Source of the DNA: Shewanella sp. OMA3-2
Lineage (GTDB): Bacteria; Pseudomonadota; Gammaproteobacteria; Enterobacterales; Shewanellaceae
Reading direction: 5' to 3'
DNA length: 64,000 nucleotides
Assembly (NCBI RefSeq): GCF_021513195.1
Contig: NZ_CP090974.1
Location: 2,058,001-2,122,000 of the forward strand
The first letter of the stretch is position 1. Each line of letters begins with the position of its first letter. This document shows positions 8,511-18,499 of the stretch, piece by piece. The position numbers were made by a program, and so were the translations under genes. The notes under the pieces were generated by a model. That model was given only the letters and a program-made list of their open reading frames with translations, ran no database searches and was not told where the DNA came from.

Positions 8511-9463
8511 ACCGTTTATTGTAAAATTGACACTATTTCCTCCGGCGCGTTTAGCTTGATACATAGCTTGATCAGCATGTTGTATTAATTGCTGCTCATC
8601 ATCACCATTATCAGGGTAACGCGCTAAGCCAATGCTTGGAGATAACTGTAAAATTAACTCATCAAATTGATAAGGTTTATCGAGTTCGCAGCGAATATTT
8701 TCGGTGATAAGAAGCACTTTATCAAATGATTCAATATCATTTAATATCACCAAAAACTCATCACCACCAAAACGCCCGACAGTATCAGATTTACGCACAC
8801 AGTCATGTAAACGCTGGGCAATACTCTTTAACAGTCTATCGCCGATAAGGTGACCATGATTATCATTTACATGCTTAAAGCCATCAATATCAATAAATAG
8901 AATTGACAAACATGTGCCTCCTGGCGCGCTAATCCTAAGGAAGCTTGTAGGCGTTCAAATAATAATGCTCTATTGGGCAATTGTGTTAAAGGATCATGTC
9001 CTGCAACATAATGAAGCTGTTGTTCCATTTGTTTACGTTCAGTAATGTCATGGGCAATTGCAATTCTAAATTGATGCTCTTCTGACCACCGTGCAGACCA
9101 AAGAATATCAACAATCTTACCGTCTTTACGTACCCAGCGATTTTCAAAACGACGTTGATTCTCGCCGCTAATAAGTTTATCGACAACGTTAAGCGTTTTT
9201 ACGCCATCTTCAGGGTAAACAAAGTCGATCATTGGTTTATTGATGACTTCATTAGGGGAATATCCAAATATATCTTCAAATGCAGCGCTTACAAATACAA
9301 AGTATCCGTCTTTGTTAACCACACAAACTGCATCGAGCATTAAATCCATAACATCTTTAAGTGCAGTTAGATCAATGGTCTTCATAATATCTATCCCGAG
9401 AATTCGATTTTTTGTCACTGGTAGCTTTTGAGGTTTTGGTTGAAATTTTTTGATGTAAACCAT
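8496..9463 (-). pseudogene. PAS-GGDEF diguanylate cyclase, broken by a one-base shift
   Basis: Two reading frames together encode one protein of about 322 residues. The upstream part (9463 to ~8908) has a PAS domain (DAVCVVNKDGYFVFVSAAF ... HDITERKQ) and the start of a GGDEF domain (HDPLTQLPNRALLFERL). The downstream part (from ~8909) continues with SILFIDIDGFKHVNDNHGH and GRFGGDEF, with an intact RxxD inhibitory site (RKSD) five residues before GGDEF. Adding one T to the TTT run at 8908-8910 (coding strand CATGTTTGTCA) restores HVLSILFIDIDGF exactly. If real, the mutation removes cyclase activity; an assembly indel is equally possible. Start may be 9463 or the ATG at 9385. No signal peptide or membrane segment is seen. 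Confidence 0.85.
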
Positions 9464-10198
9464 TTACCTGAAGCTTTCTGAGTACGTATACGGTGACTTT
9501 ATATTGTGTTGTTGCTTGTTCGTGTATGGCTAGCCGTTATGCGAAATATTCTGTACAAATCGCTGAAAAATCGACTTTCAGGATCAATAGGTACGGGTAG
9601 AAAATATATAATACTATTGGCCAAGATACTATATTAACTTGTGCTAATAATATTCATATCAGAAGCTTAACAAGTGAAGCAATATTATTAAATTATAGTG
9701 TACGAATTGAAGTTTTTCACCGTATGGTAAGTGAGCTGTCGATGGTATAAAAGTTCCGCTTCTTGTTAATCTAGATTAATTTATAAGTATTTAATCAACA
9801 TTATTAATTTAGGTTATTTGGTTAGTCATCATTTTAATTTTTGATATATCATAGATCTAAACGGTATATGGAATGAATTTTAGTCTCTATGTTCTAGTTA
9901 AAACCCTATAGTGAATAGTCTGTTTTTATTTTATCTCATTGTTTTTGTTTGATAAATTAACTTAATATTTTAGTTTTAGTTCTATCTCATCTTTTACATT
10001 TCAATCGCTTTTATTGAGCCAATGATAATCAGGTTATTCTGTGTCATTTAGCTCAATAATCCATGTTGTATGCACATATGAGGCTTTTTATCAGCCTAAA
10101 AACACTATTGTGAATAAATATTGTGCAATTTAAAGATTGTGTTATTTTAAATTTAGATGTAACAAATGATTAACAATGTTGTGATAAAGGATGTGGAC
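9464..10198. other. Long AT-rich gene-free spacer before the chitin operon
   Basis: About 735 bp with no convincing coding frame on either strand. It holds the divergent promoters of the PAS-GGDEF gene and the chitinase operon. A weak hairpin (AGGCT/AGCCT with a TTTTATC loop) lies near 10081-10097. I could not assign a -35/-10 pair with confidence because of the AT content. Confidence 0.6.
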
Positions 10199-13100
10199 AT
10201 GGAACATAGAGTTATTTTAAAACCCGCTGTGAATATTTGTGTTTTATCGCTGATATTTTTAGGCAGTGCAGTACAGGGGGCTGTCATTGATTGTAATGCT
10301 TTGGCTCAATGGCAAGCAGGGGCAACTTATACCGCAGGCCAAAAAGTCAAAACTCAGCTACAAGCATTTGAAGCTAAGTGGTGGAATCAAACCGATCCAA
10401 TACAGCATTCAGGATCCTGGCAAGAATGGAAAAAACTGGGCGACTGCCAAAGTGGTGATGTCAATTTAGCGCCTACGGTGAGTTGGATTTCGCCAGCAAA
10501 TAATACTTCTTTCACTGAAAATGACAGCGTTGTCATGTCTTTTTCAGCCCAAGATAGTGACGGTAGTATCAATCGTAGTGATGTTTTTCTCGATGGAAAT
10601 TTGCTGACGACGCTAAGTTCTACCGCAAGCCAACTGACATGGTCAGCCGTTAAAGGGCAGCATAGTTTTTTAATTACGACTTATGATGATAAACAACAGG
10701 CTGCAAGTTCTACTGTATTGAATTTGACTGTAAATGAAAAAGATACTCCACCAGGCAATCAAGCACCTAGTGCAAATTTAACCGTTATCGACTCAGCGCT
10801 AGAAATTCATATTGGCGATCAAGTTCAATTTGGCTTAACGGCAACCGATGTTGATGGTGTGGTTACAGGGCTTGAATTATTCGCTAATGACAGCGCTGTA
10901 TTTTCTTCAGTTACAGCCAGTGATAATTTCACTTGGCAGGCAACAGCTTTGGGGCAGGTCAAATTTACTTTGCAAGCCACTGATGATGATAATGCGGTTG
11001 GCACAAGTGCTGCTGTGATGATTAATGTTGTCGATGCTGACGCACCTGGCAGTGATAGAGACGCTTGCAAACCAAACGGTTTATATCAAACCCCTGAAAC
11101 GAATACTCCTTATTGTACCGTTTACGATGCCAATGGCCGTGAAAAAATGGGTGCAGATCATCCACGCCGAGTTATTGGTTATTTCACTAGTTGGCGTAAT
11201 GGTGCCAATAATCAACCTAGTTATTTAGTTAACGATATTCCGTGGGATAAAATTACTCATATTAATTACGCTTTCGCGCATATTGATGCCAATAATAAAG
11301 TGTCAATTGGCGATCCTAATAGTGTAAATAATCCAGCAACCAATATGGAATGGCCCGATGTTGTCGGTGCTGAGCTAGACACAAGTTTGAATTATAAAGG
11401 CCACTTTAATTTATTAACCAAATATAAAAAGCAGTATCCCCACGTTAAAACCTTGATATCAGTTGGTGGCTGGGCGGAAACCGGTGGCTTTTTTGATGAA
11501 ACGGGCCAGGTTGCCAACGGTGGCTTCTATACCTTGACCACAAATGCTGACGGCAGCATTAATCATGCAGCGATAAAAACCTTTAGTGACAGTGCAGTTA
11601 GCTTTATCAAACAGTATGGTTTTGATGGTATTGATATCGATTATGAGTATCCATCTTCAATGTCTGATTCGGGCCATCCAGATGATTTCGAGTTTTCTAA
11701 TCCTCGTCGTGCCGCCTTACATAAATCTTATTTAGTGTTAATGAAATCATTACGAGAAGCACTCGATAAAGCAGGGCAGACTGATGGGCAACACTATTTA
11801 TTAACCATAGCGTCACCGTCATCAGGTTATTTATTACGTGGCATGGAAACCTTCCAAGCAACTCAATATTTAGATTACGTCAACATTATGTCCTATGACT
11901 TACACGGCGCGTGGAATTCCCATGTTGGACCTAATGCGGCGTTATTTGATACTGGTACTGATTCAGAACTTGCGGCTTGGGGCGTTTATGGTACAGCTGA
12001 ATTTGAAGGTATTGGCTATCTAAATACTGACTGGGCGGTGCGTTATTTCCGTGGTGCCTTATCGGCAGGGCGGATAAATATTGGTATTCCTTATTATACC
12101 CGCGGCTTTAAAGATGTGGCTGGTGGCACCAATGGTTTATGGGGCCAAGCGGCATTGGCAGATCAAGCGGCTTGTCCAAAAGGTACGGGCAAAGGGGATA
12201 AAAACTCCTGTGGTAATGGGGCTGTCGGTATAGATAACTTATGGCATGACATTGAAAATGATAATGAAGTCGCTGCAGGTAGTAATCCACTATGGCATAC
12301 AAAAAACCTGGAACAAGGTAAGTATGGCAGTTATATCAACGCCTACGGTTTAAATCCACAAACGGATCCTGAGGATAAGTTAGTGGGCAGTTATCAACGC
12401 CATTATGATGCAGTTGCGGTCGCGCCTTGGCTGTGGAATGACCAAAAAAAAGTCTTCCTGTCAATTGAAGATGAAGAGTCTATGACTCGTAAAGTCGATT
12501 ATGTCATCAATAATGGATTAGGCGGGGTAATGTTTTGGGAACTGGCTGGTGACTTTGACTATGACCAAGTCAAGCAAGAGTATTACATGGGATCAACCAT
12601 GACCACTATTGCTTACGATAGATTCCGTCAAAGTGGCACGGCTTATGATATTCACAAAGGTAACTCTGCTTTTGTGGTGCCAGAGACAATGGTTGATATT
12701 GATTTTGTTGCCAAAGACTTCCCCGTTGGTGATGACAATTATCCGATCAGTGCAAGCTTCTCTTTTACCAATAATTCACAACTGGATTTATCAGGCGCAA
12801 AAATTGCTTTTGATGTACCGGTATCAACCTCGGCAATTTTTAAATCTAACTGGAATTCACAGAAAAAACTAAAAATGGCCATTGAGGCTAATGCATCAAA
12901 TGCAGCTGGTAATAATATTGGTGGCTTTGAAAATGAGTTTCACCGTTTTTCAATCACCTTGCTTAATGAGTTTGGTGGTGTTGTTGAATCATTTAAACCA
13001 GGTGAAACAGTTACTGCGCAAGTGATGTATTACATGCCAATTACCGGGCCAGCAAACTTTACCATAGAGAAAGGTGATAAAAGCTACGCATTTAAAGCTG

Positions 13101-13342
13101 AGTATCCAGGTTTACCTGAAGCTAAAAAAGATGTGGGCGGTGGTACAGGTCAAAGCTGTGATGGCGTTAATGTAACCGATATTCCTGTTTATCCTAATTT
13201 CCCTCAAAAGGATTGGCAAGGAAACCCTGATCATGCCAATGCAGGCGACATGATGCTCAGTAACCAAGTGGTTTGGAAAGCCAAGTGGTGGACTCGCACT
13301 GAACCTAGCAACGCAGATTGGCAACTAGTGTGTAGTTTATAA
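10199..13342 (+). CDS. Secreted GH18 chitinase with N- and C-terminal chitin-binding modules
   Basis: 1047 residues. The ATG at 10199 has AAAGGA 7 nt upstream; the in-frame ATG at 10166 has no such site. Order of modules: signal peptide (ends near GSAVQGAV), CBM5/12 with the AKWWNQTDP aromatic motif (~residues 27-80), two Ig/PKD-like domains (~85-280), GH18 barrel with catalytic DGIDIDYE (476-483, Glu483 as acid/base), a ~150-residue region resembling the ChiC domain often found after GH18 in Vibrio/Shewanella chitinases, and a final CBM5/12 (AKWWTRTEP). It hydrolyses chitin outside the cell. First gene of a three-gene operon with an LPMO and a second chitinase. A LacI-type palindrome lies inside its 5' coding region. 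Confidence 0.92.
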   Translation: MEHRVILKPAVNICVLSLIFLGSAVQGAVIDCNALAQWQAGATYTAGQKVKTQLQAFEAKWWNQTDPIQHSGSWQEWKKLGDCQSGDVNLAPTVSWISPANNTSFTENDSVVMSFSAQDSDGSINRSDVFLDGNLLTTLSSTASQLTWSAVKGQHSFLITTYDDKQQAASSTVLNLTVNEKDTPPGNQAPSANLTVIDSALEIHIGDQVQFGLTATDVDGVVTGLELFANDSAVFSSVTASDNFTWQATALGQVKFTLQATDDDNAVGTSAAVMINVVDADAPGSDRDACKPNGLYQTPETNTPYCTVYDANGREKMGADHPRRVIGYFTSWRNGANNQPSYLVNDIPWDKITHINYAFAHIDANNKVSIGDPNSVNNPATNMEWPDVVGAELDTSLNYKGHFNLLTKYKKQYPHVKTLISVGGWAETGGFFDETGQVANGGFYTLTTNADGSINHAAIKTFSDSAVSFIKQYGFDGIDIDYEYPSSMSDSGHPDDFEFSNPRRAALHKSYLVLMKSLREALDKAGQTDGQHYLLTIASPSSGYLLRGMETFQATQYLDYVNIMSYDLHGAWNSHVGPNAALFDTGTDSELAAWGVYGTAEFEGIGYLNTDWAVRYFRGALSAGRINIGIPYYTRGFKDVAGGTNGLWGQAALADQAACPKGTGKGDKNSCGNGAVGIDNLWHDIENDNEVAAGSNPLWHTKNLEQGKYGSYINAYGLNPQTDPEDKLVGSYQRHYDAVAVAPWLWNDQKKVFLSIEDEESMTRKVDYVINNGLGGVMFWELAGDFDYDQVKQEYYMGSTMTTIAYDRFRQSGTAYDIHKGNSAFVVPETMVDIDFVAKDFPVGDDNYPISASFSFTNNSQLDLSGAKIAFDVPVSTSAIFKSNWNSQKKLKMAIEANASNAAGNNIGGFENEFHRFSITLLNEFGGVVESFKPGETVTAQVMYYMPITGPANFTIEKGDKSYAFKAEYPGLPEAKKDVGGGTGQSCDGVNVTDIPVYPNFPQKDWQGNPDHANAGDMMLSNQVVWKAKWWTRTEPSNADWQLVCSL
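10521..10536. promoter_or_regulatory. LacI-family-like palindrome inside chitinase 5' coding region
   Basis: ATGACAGCGTTGTCAT is symmetric at 14 of 16 positions with a central CG, the pattern of LacI-family operators. It resembles what I recall of the NagR motif of Shewanella (AATGACA...TGTCATT), which controls chitin and N-acetylglucosamine genes. It codes for part of ENDSVVMS, about 320 bp after the start codon, so it may be accidental. Confidence 0.35.
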
Positions 13343-13350
13343 CTGTCGTA

Positions 13351-13371
13351 CCCCCCATATTCTGTGGGGGG
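13351..13371 (+). other. Intercistronic GC-rich hairpin (chitinase/LPMO)
   Basis: CCCCCCA (13351-13357) pairs with TGGGGGG (13365-13371) around a 7-nt loop, 8 bp after the chitinase stop. No T tract follows, so it is not a standard terminator. It could protect the 3' end of the upstream message or reduce expression of the downstream genes. Confidence 0.6.
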
Positions 13372-13415
13372 AACAACATATTACTATCACGGTTAGTTAT
13401 TAAGGACGATACATT

Positions 13416-15023
13416 ATGAATAATACATCACTGCAAACTCTATTTACTTGCTCGCTAGTTGCCAGTGGGGTGCTTTTATCGATAACCAGTATGTTATTAC
13501 CTACGACAACTTATGCCCATGGCTTTATGGAAAGCCCAAAAGCGCGCCAATCAATTTGTCAGGCTCAAGGCGGTTATTGGTGGCCAAGTGACGGCTCGAA
13601 TATTCCTAATTTTGCCTGTCGAGCGGCTTTTATCGAATCTGGATATGTGCAGTTTGTTCAAGAACATGAAATTTCAGTTAACGTAGCTGACTATCATAAT
13701 CAACAAGCTGTTGAGTCTGCGATACCGGACGGTAGCTTATGTTCTGCGGGCGTATTTGAAAAACGCGGATTAAACCTTGCTTCACCTGACTGGCAAAAAA
13801 CCACGGTTACTCCCAATGGGCAAGGGAATATTCAAATTCGTTTTAATGCCACCACACCCCATAACCCAAGCTTTTGGAAGTTATATTTGTCTAAGCCTGG
13901 GTTTAATGCCAGTACAGATATGCTGCGCTGGCAAGATCTTGAACTGATACAAGAATATGGCAACATCGATTTTATTAAAACCCCCGATGGTAGCCGCTAT
14001 TATGATATGGAAGTTAATATTCCTGCCGACCGCCACGGTGATGCCTTGTTATATAGTCGTTGGCAACGGGATGATGTGGTAGGCGAAGGGTTTTATAACT
14101 GTAGCGACATTAATATCGTCCGTGATGATATTGCCCCTGAGCAATGGCAACCTCTAGATTTCTTTGTTAAGCAAGGGCTAGTAGCAAGTGCCGGAGATCA
14201 AGTGTGGTTAAGGCTATTTGATGCTTCAGGGCAGGAGCTGATTAATCAACACTTTGAAGTTACCGCTAACAATGTTCAACAGTGGCAAGCTGATTTTGGT
14301 GCATTACTAAACACCATGCATGACCAATTGATCAAAATTGGCATTAAAACCGCCGCAGGCGAGATTAGCTTTGATGCCAATAACCTGCTTTCAAATAAAG
14401 TGTGGACGCTAGACAGTGACCATAGCTTTGTGTTGTCTGTTTTACCAAAATCTGAGAATACTGCGCCAATTGTTCACGAGTTATCACCGCTATACATGGA
14501 TGAAAACAGCACAGCTAATGTGCATATTCATGCCTTTGATGATCAAAACGATCCACTCACATATCAATGGCAAGTGACACCCCCCTTAAGTTTTACCGGT
14601 ACTGGTGCAGACATAAACCTATTTGCAGGTGAAGTGGAGCGTGATCAGCTTGTAACTGTATCTGTGGATGTTTCTGATGGGAAACTTACCACGAGTCAGT
14701 CATTTATCGTCAATATTACTCACCATGTTAGTCAACCCAATGTGCCGCTATGGCTAGCTGGACAACCCTATAGTGCCGGCGACGAGGTCACTTATCAAGG
14801 TAAGGTTTATCAAGCTAAGTGGTGGAATAAAAATGAAATACCCGCAACCAGTAATGCCTGGAAACCGGTAATGCCTGAAAGCGGTCAAACACCTAGTTGG
14901 AATAATCAAACGGCTTATCAAGGAGGAACACAAGTTATGCACAGTGGCAGTAAATATAGTGCTAAGTGGTGGACACAGGGCGATGAGCCTGGTGTTGCCA
15001 GTGTATGGCAAAAGAGTGAGTAA
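13416..15023 (+). CDS. Secreted AA10 lytic polysaccharide monooxygenase with chitin-binding modules
   Basis: 535 residues. The signal peptide ends in TTTYAHGFMESPKAR, so cleavage before His leaves the N-terminal copper-binding histidine that defines LPMOs. The AA10 domain (~residues 35-230) carries the second brace histidine plausibly in TTPHNPSFWKLY and ends with the YNCSDINI strand typical of GbpA/CBP21. After a GbpA-like middle region comes an Ig/PKD-like domain (~350-440; APIVHELSPLYMDENST) and two CBM5/12 repeats, each with an AKWW motif. The enzyme cuts crystalline chitin oxidatively and opens it for chitinases. AAGGA lies 9 nt before the ATG. Middle gene of the chitin operon. Confidence 0.92.
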   Translation: MNNTSLQTLFTCSLVASGVLLSITSMLLPTTTYAHGFMESPKARQSICQAQGGYWWPSDGSNIPNFACRAAFIESGYVQFVQEHEISVNVADYHNQQAVESAIPDGSLCSAGVFEKRGLNLASPDWQKTTVTPNGQGNIQIRFNATTPHNPSFWKLYLSKPGFNASTDMLRWQDLELIQEYGNIDFIKTPDGSRYYDMEVNIPADRHGDALLYSRWQRDDVVGEGFYNCSDINIVRDDIAPEQWQPLDFFVKQGLVASAGDQVWLRLFDASGQELINQHFEVTANNVQQWQADFGALLNTMHDQLIKIGIKTAAGEISFDANNLLSNKVWTLDSDHSFVLSVLPKSENTAPIVHELSPLYMDENSTANVHIHAFDDQNDPLTYQWQVTPPLSFTGTGADINLFAGEVERDQLVTVSVDVSDGKLTTSQSFIVNITHHVSQPNVPLWLAGQPYSAGDEVTYQGKVYQAKWWNKNEIPATSNAWKPVMPESGQTPSWNNQTAYQGGTQVMHSGSKYSAKWWTQGDEPGVASVWQKSE

Positions 15024-15074
15024 CAAAGTCTGATTTATCAAAATAACCCTAATAAGAAAGAGAAGAGAATTACT

Positions 15075-17690
15075 ATGAAAAGTACATTACTAACCGTTTT
15101 TGCACTCAGTGCAGCCGCTGCCTCTTGGCAAGCGGCGGCCGCAGCATCAAAACCTAGCATAGACTGGCAACCGCAAGATTATTCATTTGTCCAAGTTAAT
15201 CTTGATGGTCAAGGTTCCTACAAAGATTTAGTGACGGCAAAAGATCAAGTCGACATCAGTATTAAATGGAATGCATGGAGCGGTACCGGAGGCAATAGTT
15301 ATAAAGTTTACTTTGATGACATACTGGTGAATCAAGGCAATTTGGCCGCAGGCACAAAAAGTGGCGTGATTAATTTTGCTTACCATAAATCAGGACGTCA
15401 TAATTTAACCGTTGCCCTGTGTGACAGTGCTGGTTGTAGTGTGAGTGACGGCAAAGCTATTGTTATTGCCGATACCGACGGTGGCCATTTACCACCTTTA
15501 GTCATGGATGTTAATCCTAACAATAAAGACTATCAACATCAGCAAGATACCGTAGTTGGTGCTTATTTTGTTGAGTGGGGGATTTATGGTCGTGACTTTG
15601 ATGTATCCAATATTCCAGCCAAAAACTTAACCCATATACTTTATGGTTTTATTCCTATTTGTGGCGCTAATGAATCATTAAAAGAGATTGAAAATGGTAA
15701 TAGCTGGCGAGCATTACAAAAAGCCTGTGAAGGCAGCGCAGATTATGAGGTGGTTATTCATGATCCTTGGGCGGCCATTCAAAAAACCTTACCAGGCATA
15801 AGCAACACAGATCCTATCCGTGGTACATATGCCCAATTAATGGCGTTAAAGCAACGTTATCCTGACCTAAAGATATTACCTTCTGTTGGTGGTTGGACTT
15901 TATCTGATCCCTTCCATTCTTTTACCAATAAAGCGAATCGTGACACTTTTGTGGCCTCAATGAAGACATTTCTGCAAACGTGGAAGTTTTATGATGGCGT
16001 CGACATTGATTGGGAATATCCAGGTGGAAGTGGACCCAATCCTAATTTAGGCGATCCAATTAATGATGGCCCTGCTTATGTCGCATTGATGCAAGAATTA
16101 AGAGCCATGCTTGACGGCTTAGAGGCTGATACGGGACGTGAATATCAACTGACGTCAGCGATAGGCGTAGGGTTTGATAAAATTGAAGATGTGGATTATG
16201 GCCAAGCTGCGCAATACATGGACTATATCTTTGCCATGAGTTATGACTTTTATGGTGGCTGGAACAATGTCACCGGACATCAAACCGGTATTTACTGTGG
16301 TGAACATTTAACCGCGGGAGAATGTAATGGTACTGGATTAGATGATGAAGGTAAACCGCGTAAAGGCCCAGCATATACTACAGATAACGGCATACAAAAG
16401 CTGCTGGCTCAAGGGGTTCCTGTATCTCAAATTGTGGTTGGCGCTGCAATGTATGGCAGAGGTTGGGAGGGTGTGATGCCTGCTAACACCATTGGTAATA
16501 ATCCAATGACGGCAATGGGCACAGGCAAACTGACCGGTACAATTGCCAATGGAGTTTGGGAGCCGGGTATTCAAGACTATAAAGGCATGAAAAATGCCAT
16601 GATTGGTCAATCGGGTAACGGTATCAATGGTTTTGAAACCTTTTATGATGAACAAGCACAGGCAGCGTATGTTTGGAATAAAAGCAGTGGTACTTTAGCT
16701 ACCTATGACAGCCCTCGTTCAGTTAATGCTAAAGGTCAATATGTACGTAGTTTAGGTTTGGCAGGACTATTTGCCTGGGAAATCGATGCTGATAACGGTG
16801 ATATCCTCAATGCTATGCATGAAGGGTTAGCGGGTGGTACACCTGTTAATAGTAAGCCTGTGATTCAGTTAATGGCGAGCCATAGCGTTCAAACGGGAAA
16901 TTCACTTACTGTAGCAGCAACCGCTACAGACGCTGATAACGATCCATTAACCTATAGCTGGGCAGTTGATGCTTCATTTACCGCAACAGGTATCAATACT
17001 AATACGCTAGTGCTTAATGCCCCTAATGTGAGTCAAAACACAGATTATATTGCAACTCTAAGTGTATCTGATGGTACGACTACTGTAGCTAAGTCAACCA
17101 CGGTCACTGTTCTTGCAAATGGTGTGATTAATCAGCCACCTGTGATTGCTGATATTGCCAATCTGAGTATTGATGAAAATAGCACAGCGACAGTCAGTGT
17201 AAATGCGACAGATGCCGACAACGATACGTTAACTTATAACTGGACTATTCCAGCGGGATTAACCTTACAAGGCAGTGGCGCAAATATTAGCTTACTGGCG
17301 GGTGAGGTTAGCCTGAACACCCTTTATACTGTCAGCGTAAGTGTGTCAGATGGCAAAAGTAATACGGCTAAAAGCTTTACAGTAACGGTTAACAATATCG
17401 AAGCTGGTGGTGATACCACATGGCTTGCCACGAAAATATATAACACTGGTGATAAGGTTACATATCAAGGTGTTGAATATAAAGCTAAATGGTGGACTCA
17501 AGGTGATATTCCCGATGCAGGTGGTGCTTGGGAAGTCGTCATTGCAGATGGTAGCCCGATAGGTAGTTGGAATACAGGGGCGACTTACAATGGTGGCGAT
17601 AAAGTGCTCCATAACAATCAGCAATATCAGGCAAAATGGTGGACAAAGGGCGATGAGCCTGGCGTGAATAATGTTTGGCAAAAGCTATAG
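15075..17690 (+). CDS. chiA: Secreted GH18 chitinase, ChiA type
   Basis: 871 residues with signal peptide (ends AAAAASKP), an N-terminal FnIII-like ChiN domain as in Serratia ChiA (~25-135), GH18 barrel with catalytic DGVDIDWE (307-314, Glu314 as acid), two Ig/PKD-like domains (~590-770) and two CBM5/12 repeats (AKWWTQGDIP, AKWWTKGDEP). The second Ig/PKD-like domain is plainly related to that of the upstream LPMO (both contain IDENSTA/MDENSTA and SLLAGEV/NLFAGEV at equivalent points). The gene follows the LPMO after 51 bp with a purine-rich AGAAGAG site and ends the operon before a terminator at 17793. It would act processively on chitin ends; the symbol rests on domain order. Confidence 0.9.
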   Translation: MKSTLLTVFALSAAAASWQAAAAASKPSIDWQPQDYSFVQVNLDGQGSYKDLVTAKDQVDISIKWNAWSGTGGNSYKVYFDDILVNQGNLAAGTKSGVINFAYHKSGRHNLTVALCDSAGCSVSDGKAIVIADTDGGHLPPLVMDVNPNNKDYQHQQDTVVGAYFVEWGIYGRDFDVSNIPAKNLTHILYGFIPICGANESLKEIENGNSWRALQKACEGSADYEVVIHDPWAAIQKTLPGISNTDPIRGTYAQLMALKQRYPDLKILPSVGGWTLSDPFHSFTNKANRDTFVASMKTFLQTWKFYDGVDIDWEYPGGSGPNPNLGDPINDGPAYVALMQELRAMLDGLEADTGREYQLTSAIGVGFDKIEDVDYGQAAQYMDYIFAMSYDFYGGWNNVTGHQTGIYCGEHLTAGECNGTGLDDEGKPRKGPAYTTDNGIQKLLAQGVPVSQIVVGAAMYGRGWEGVMPANTIGNNPMTAMGTGKLTGTIANGVWEPGIQDYKGMKNAMIGQSGNGINGFETFYDEQAQAAYVWNKSSGTLATYDSPRSVNAKGQYVRSLGLAGLFAWEIDADNGDILNAMHEGLAGGTPVNSKPVIQLMASHSVQTGNSLTVAATATDADNDPLTYSWAVDASFTATGINTNTLVLNAPNVSQNTDYIATLSVSDGTTTVAKSTTVTVLANGVINQPPVIADIANLSIDENSTATVSVNATDADNDTLTYNWTIPAGLTLQGSGANISLLAGEVSLNTLYTVSVSVSDGKSNTAKSFTVTVNNIEAGGDTTWLATKIYNTGDKVTYQGVEYKAKWWTQGDIPDAGGAWEVVIADGSPIGSWNTGATYNGGDKVLHNNQQYQAKWWTKGDEPGVNNVWQKL

Positions 17691-17792
17691 TCTTTAGAAA
17701 TGGGTGAATAGCATTTGTTAATAAACGGCAAGAGAGTCTTCATGCTGTTAAACAGTATTTAGCCCACATCAAAGGATATTTTGGTTTTTTAT

Positions 17793-17827
17793 AAAAGGCT
17801 TCTGAATATATTTAGAAGCCTTTTTAT
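17793..17827 (+). terminator. Rho-independent terminator of the chitin operon
   Basis: An 11-bp perfect stem (17793-17803 with 17814-17824) with a 10-nt loop, flanked by A and T runs, lies about 100 bp after the last chitinase stop. The rest of the 17691-18103 gap shows no gene. Confidence 0.8.
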
Positions 17828-18103
17828 TAACTGTGCCAGTGTACGAATTTGTGAATGTTAGTTTAGCGCGGTTAAATAAAAGTAAACATGTAACATCAGT
17901 GAAACAATTTTGTTGGCTATATGGTTCTCTAGCCGTACCACAGCTCCTCATTTTCTAACATCAATCAGCAATATTTAGCTTAATTATCAATAAAAAAGCG
18001 GTTTCATTTGAATCACTATTCAAACTCAGTTAGTGTTCATAGCATGATTAAATTACAACATACTGGGTCATTCTATTGTCTCGTTATGTGAATACACTAA
18101 AAG

Positions 18104-18499
18104 ATGAAAATGGTAGCTATTTCTCGAAAAATTCAATTTATAACGTTTTGCTGCATGCTAGCAGGGTGTTCTACTATTCAATCAGGCAGTAGTGGAGACA
18201 AGATAAACTTTACTGAGTCTGGTCAAGCTTCATATTATTCAGATAAACATCAAAATAGAAAAACAGCTAGTGGTGCTTTATATACCCACAGTCAAAAAAC
18301 CGCAGCACACAGAAGTTTACCTTTTGGGTCGAATGTAAAAGTTATCAATACCAGTAATGGTAAAAGTGTGATCGTTAAAATCAATGATCGTGGCCCATTT
18401 GTTAAAGGCCGTATTATTGATCTTTCAAAATCAGCTTTTAGCAGTATTGGTAACATATCTAGTGGTTTAATTAACGTTAAAATTGAAGTAGTTCAATAA
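18104..18499 (+). CDS. RlpA-like double-psi beta-barrel lipoprotein
   Basis: 131 residues. The signal peptide ends in a lipobox (MLAGC, Cys around residue 22), so the mature protein is lipid-anchored. The rest is one RlpA-like double-psi barrel: GQASYYSDKHQNRKTASGA, then LPFGSNVKVINTSNGKSV, then NDRGPFVKGRIIDLSKSA. Family members are septal lytic transglycosylases acting on denuded glycan strands. There is no C-terminal SPOR domain, so it is shorter than classical RlpA and resembles stand-alone RlpA-like proteins. The ribosome binding site is weak; the ATG at 18110 is an alternative start. Isolated gene between two long gaps. Confidence 0.85.
   Translation: MKMVAISRKIQFITFCCMLAGCSTIQSGSSGDKINFTESGQASYYSDKHQNRKTASGALYTHSQKTAAHRSLPFGSNVKVINTSNGKSVIVKINDRGPFVKGRIIDLSKSAFSSIGNISSGLINVKIEVVQ

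Noticed and set aside
17769..17951. Minus-strand frame of 60 codons after the chitin operon
   Set aside because: It ends in A/T-rich sequence through the operon terminator and has no ribosome binding site or motif.
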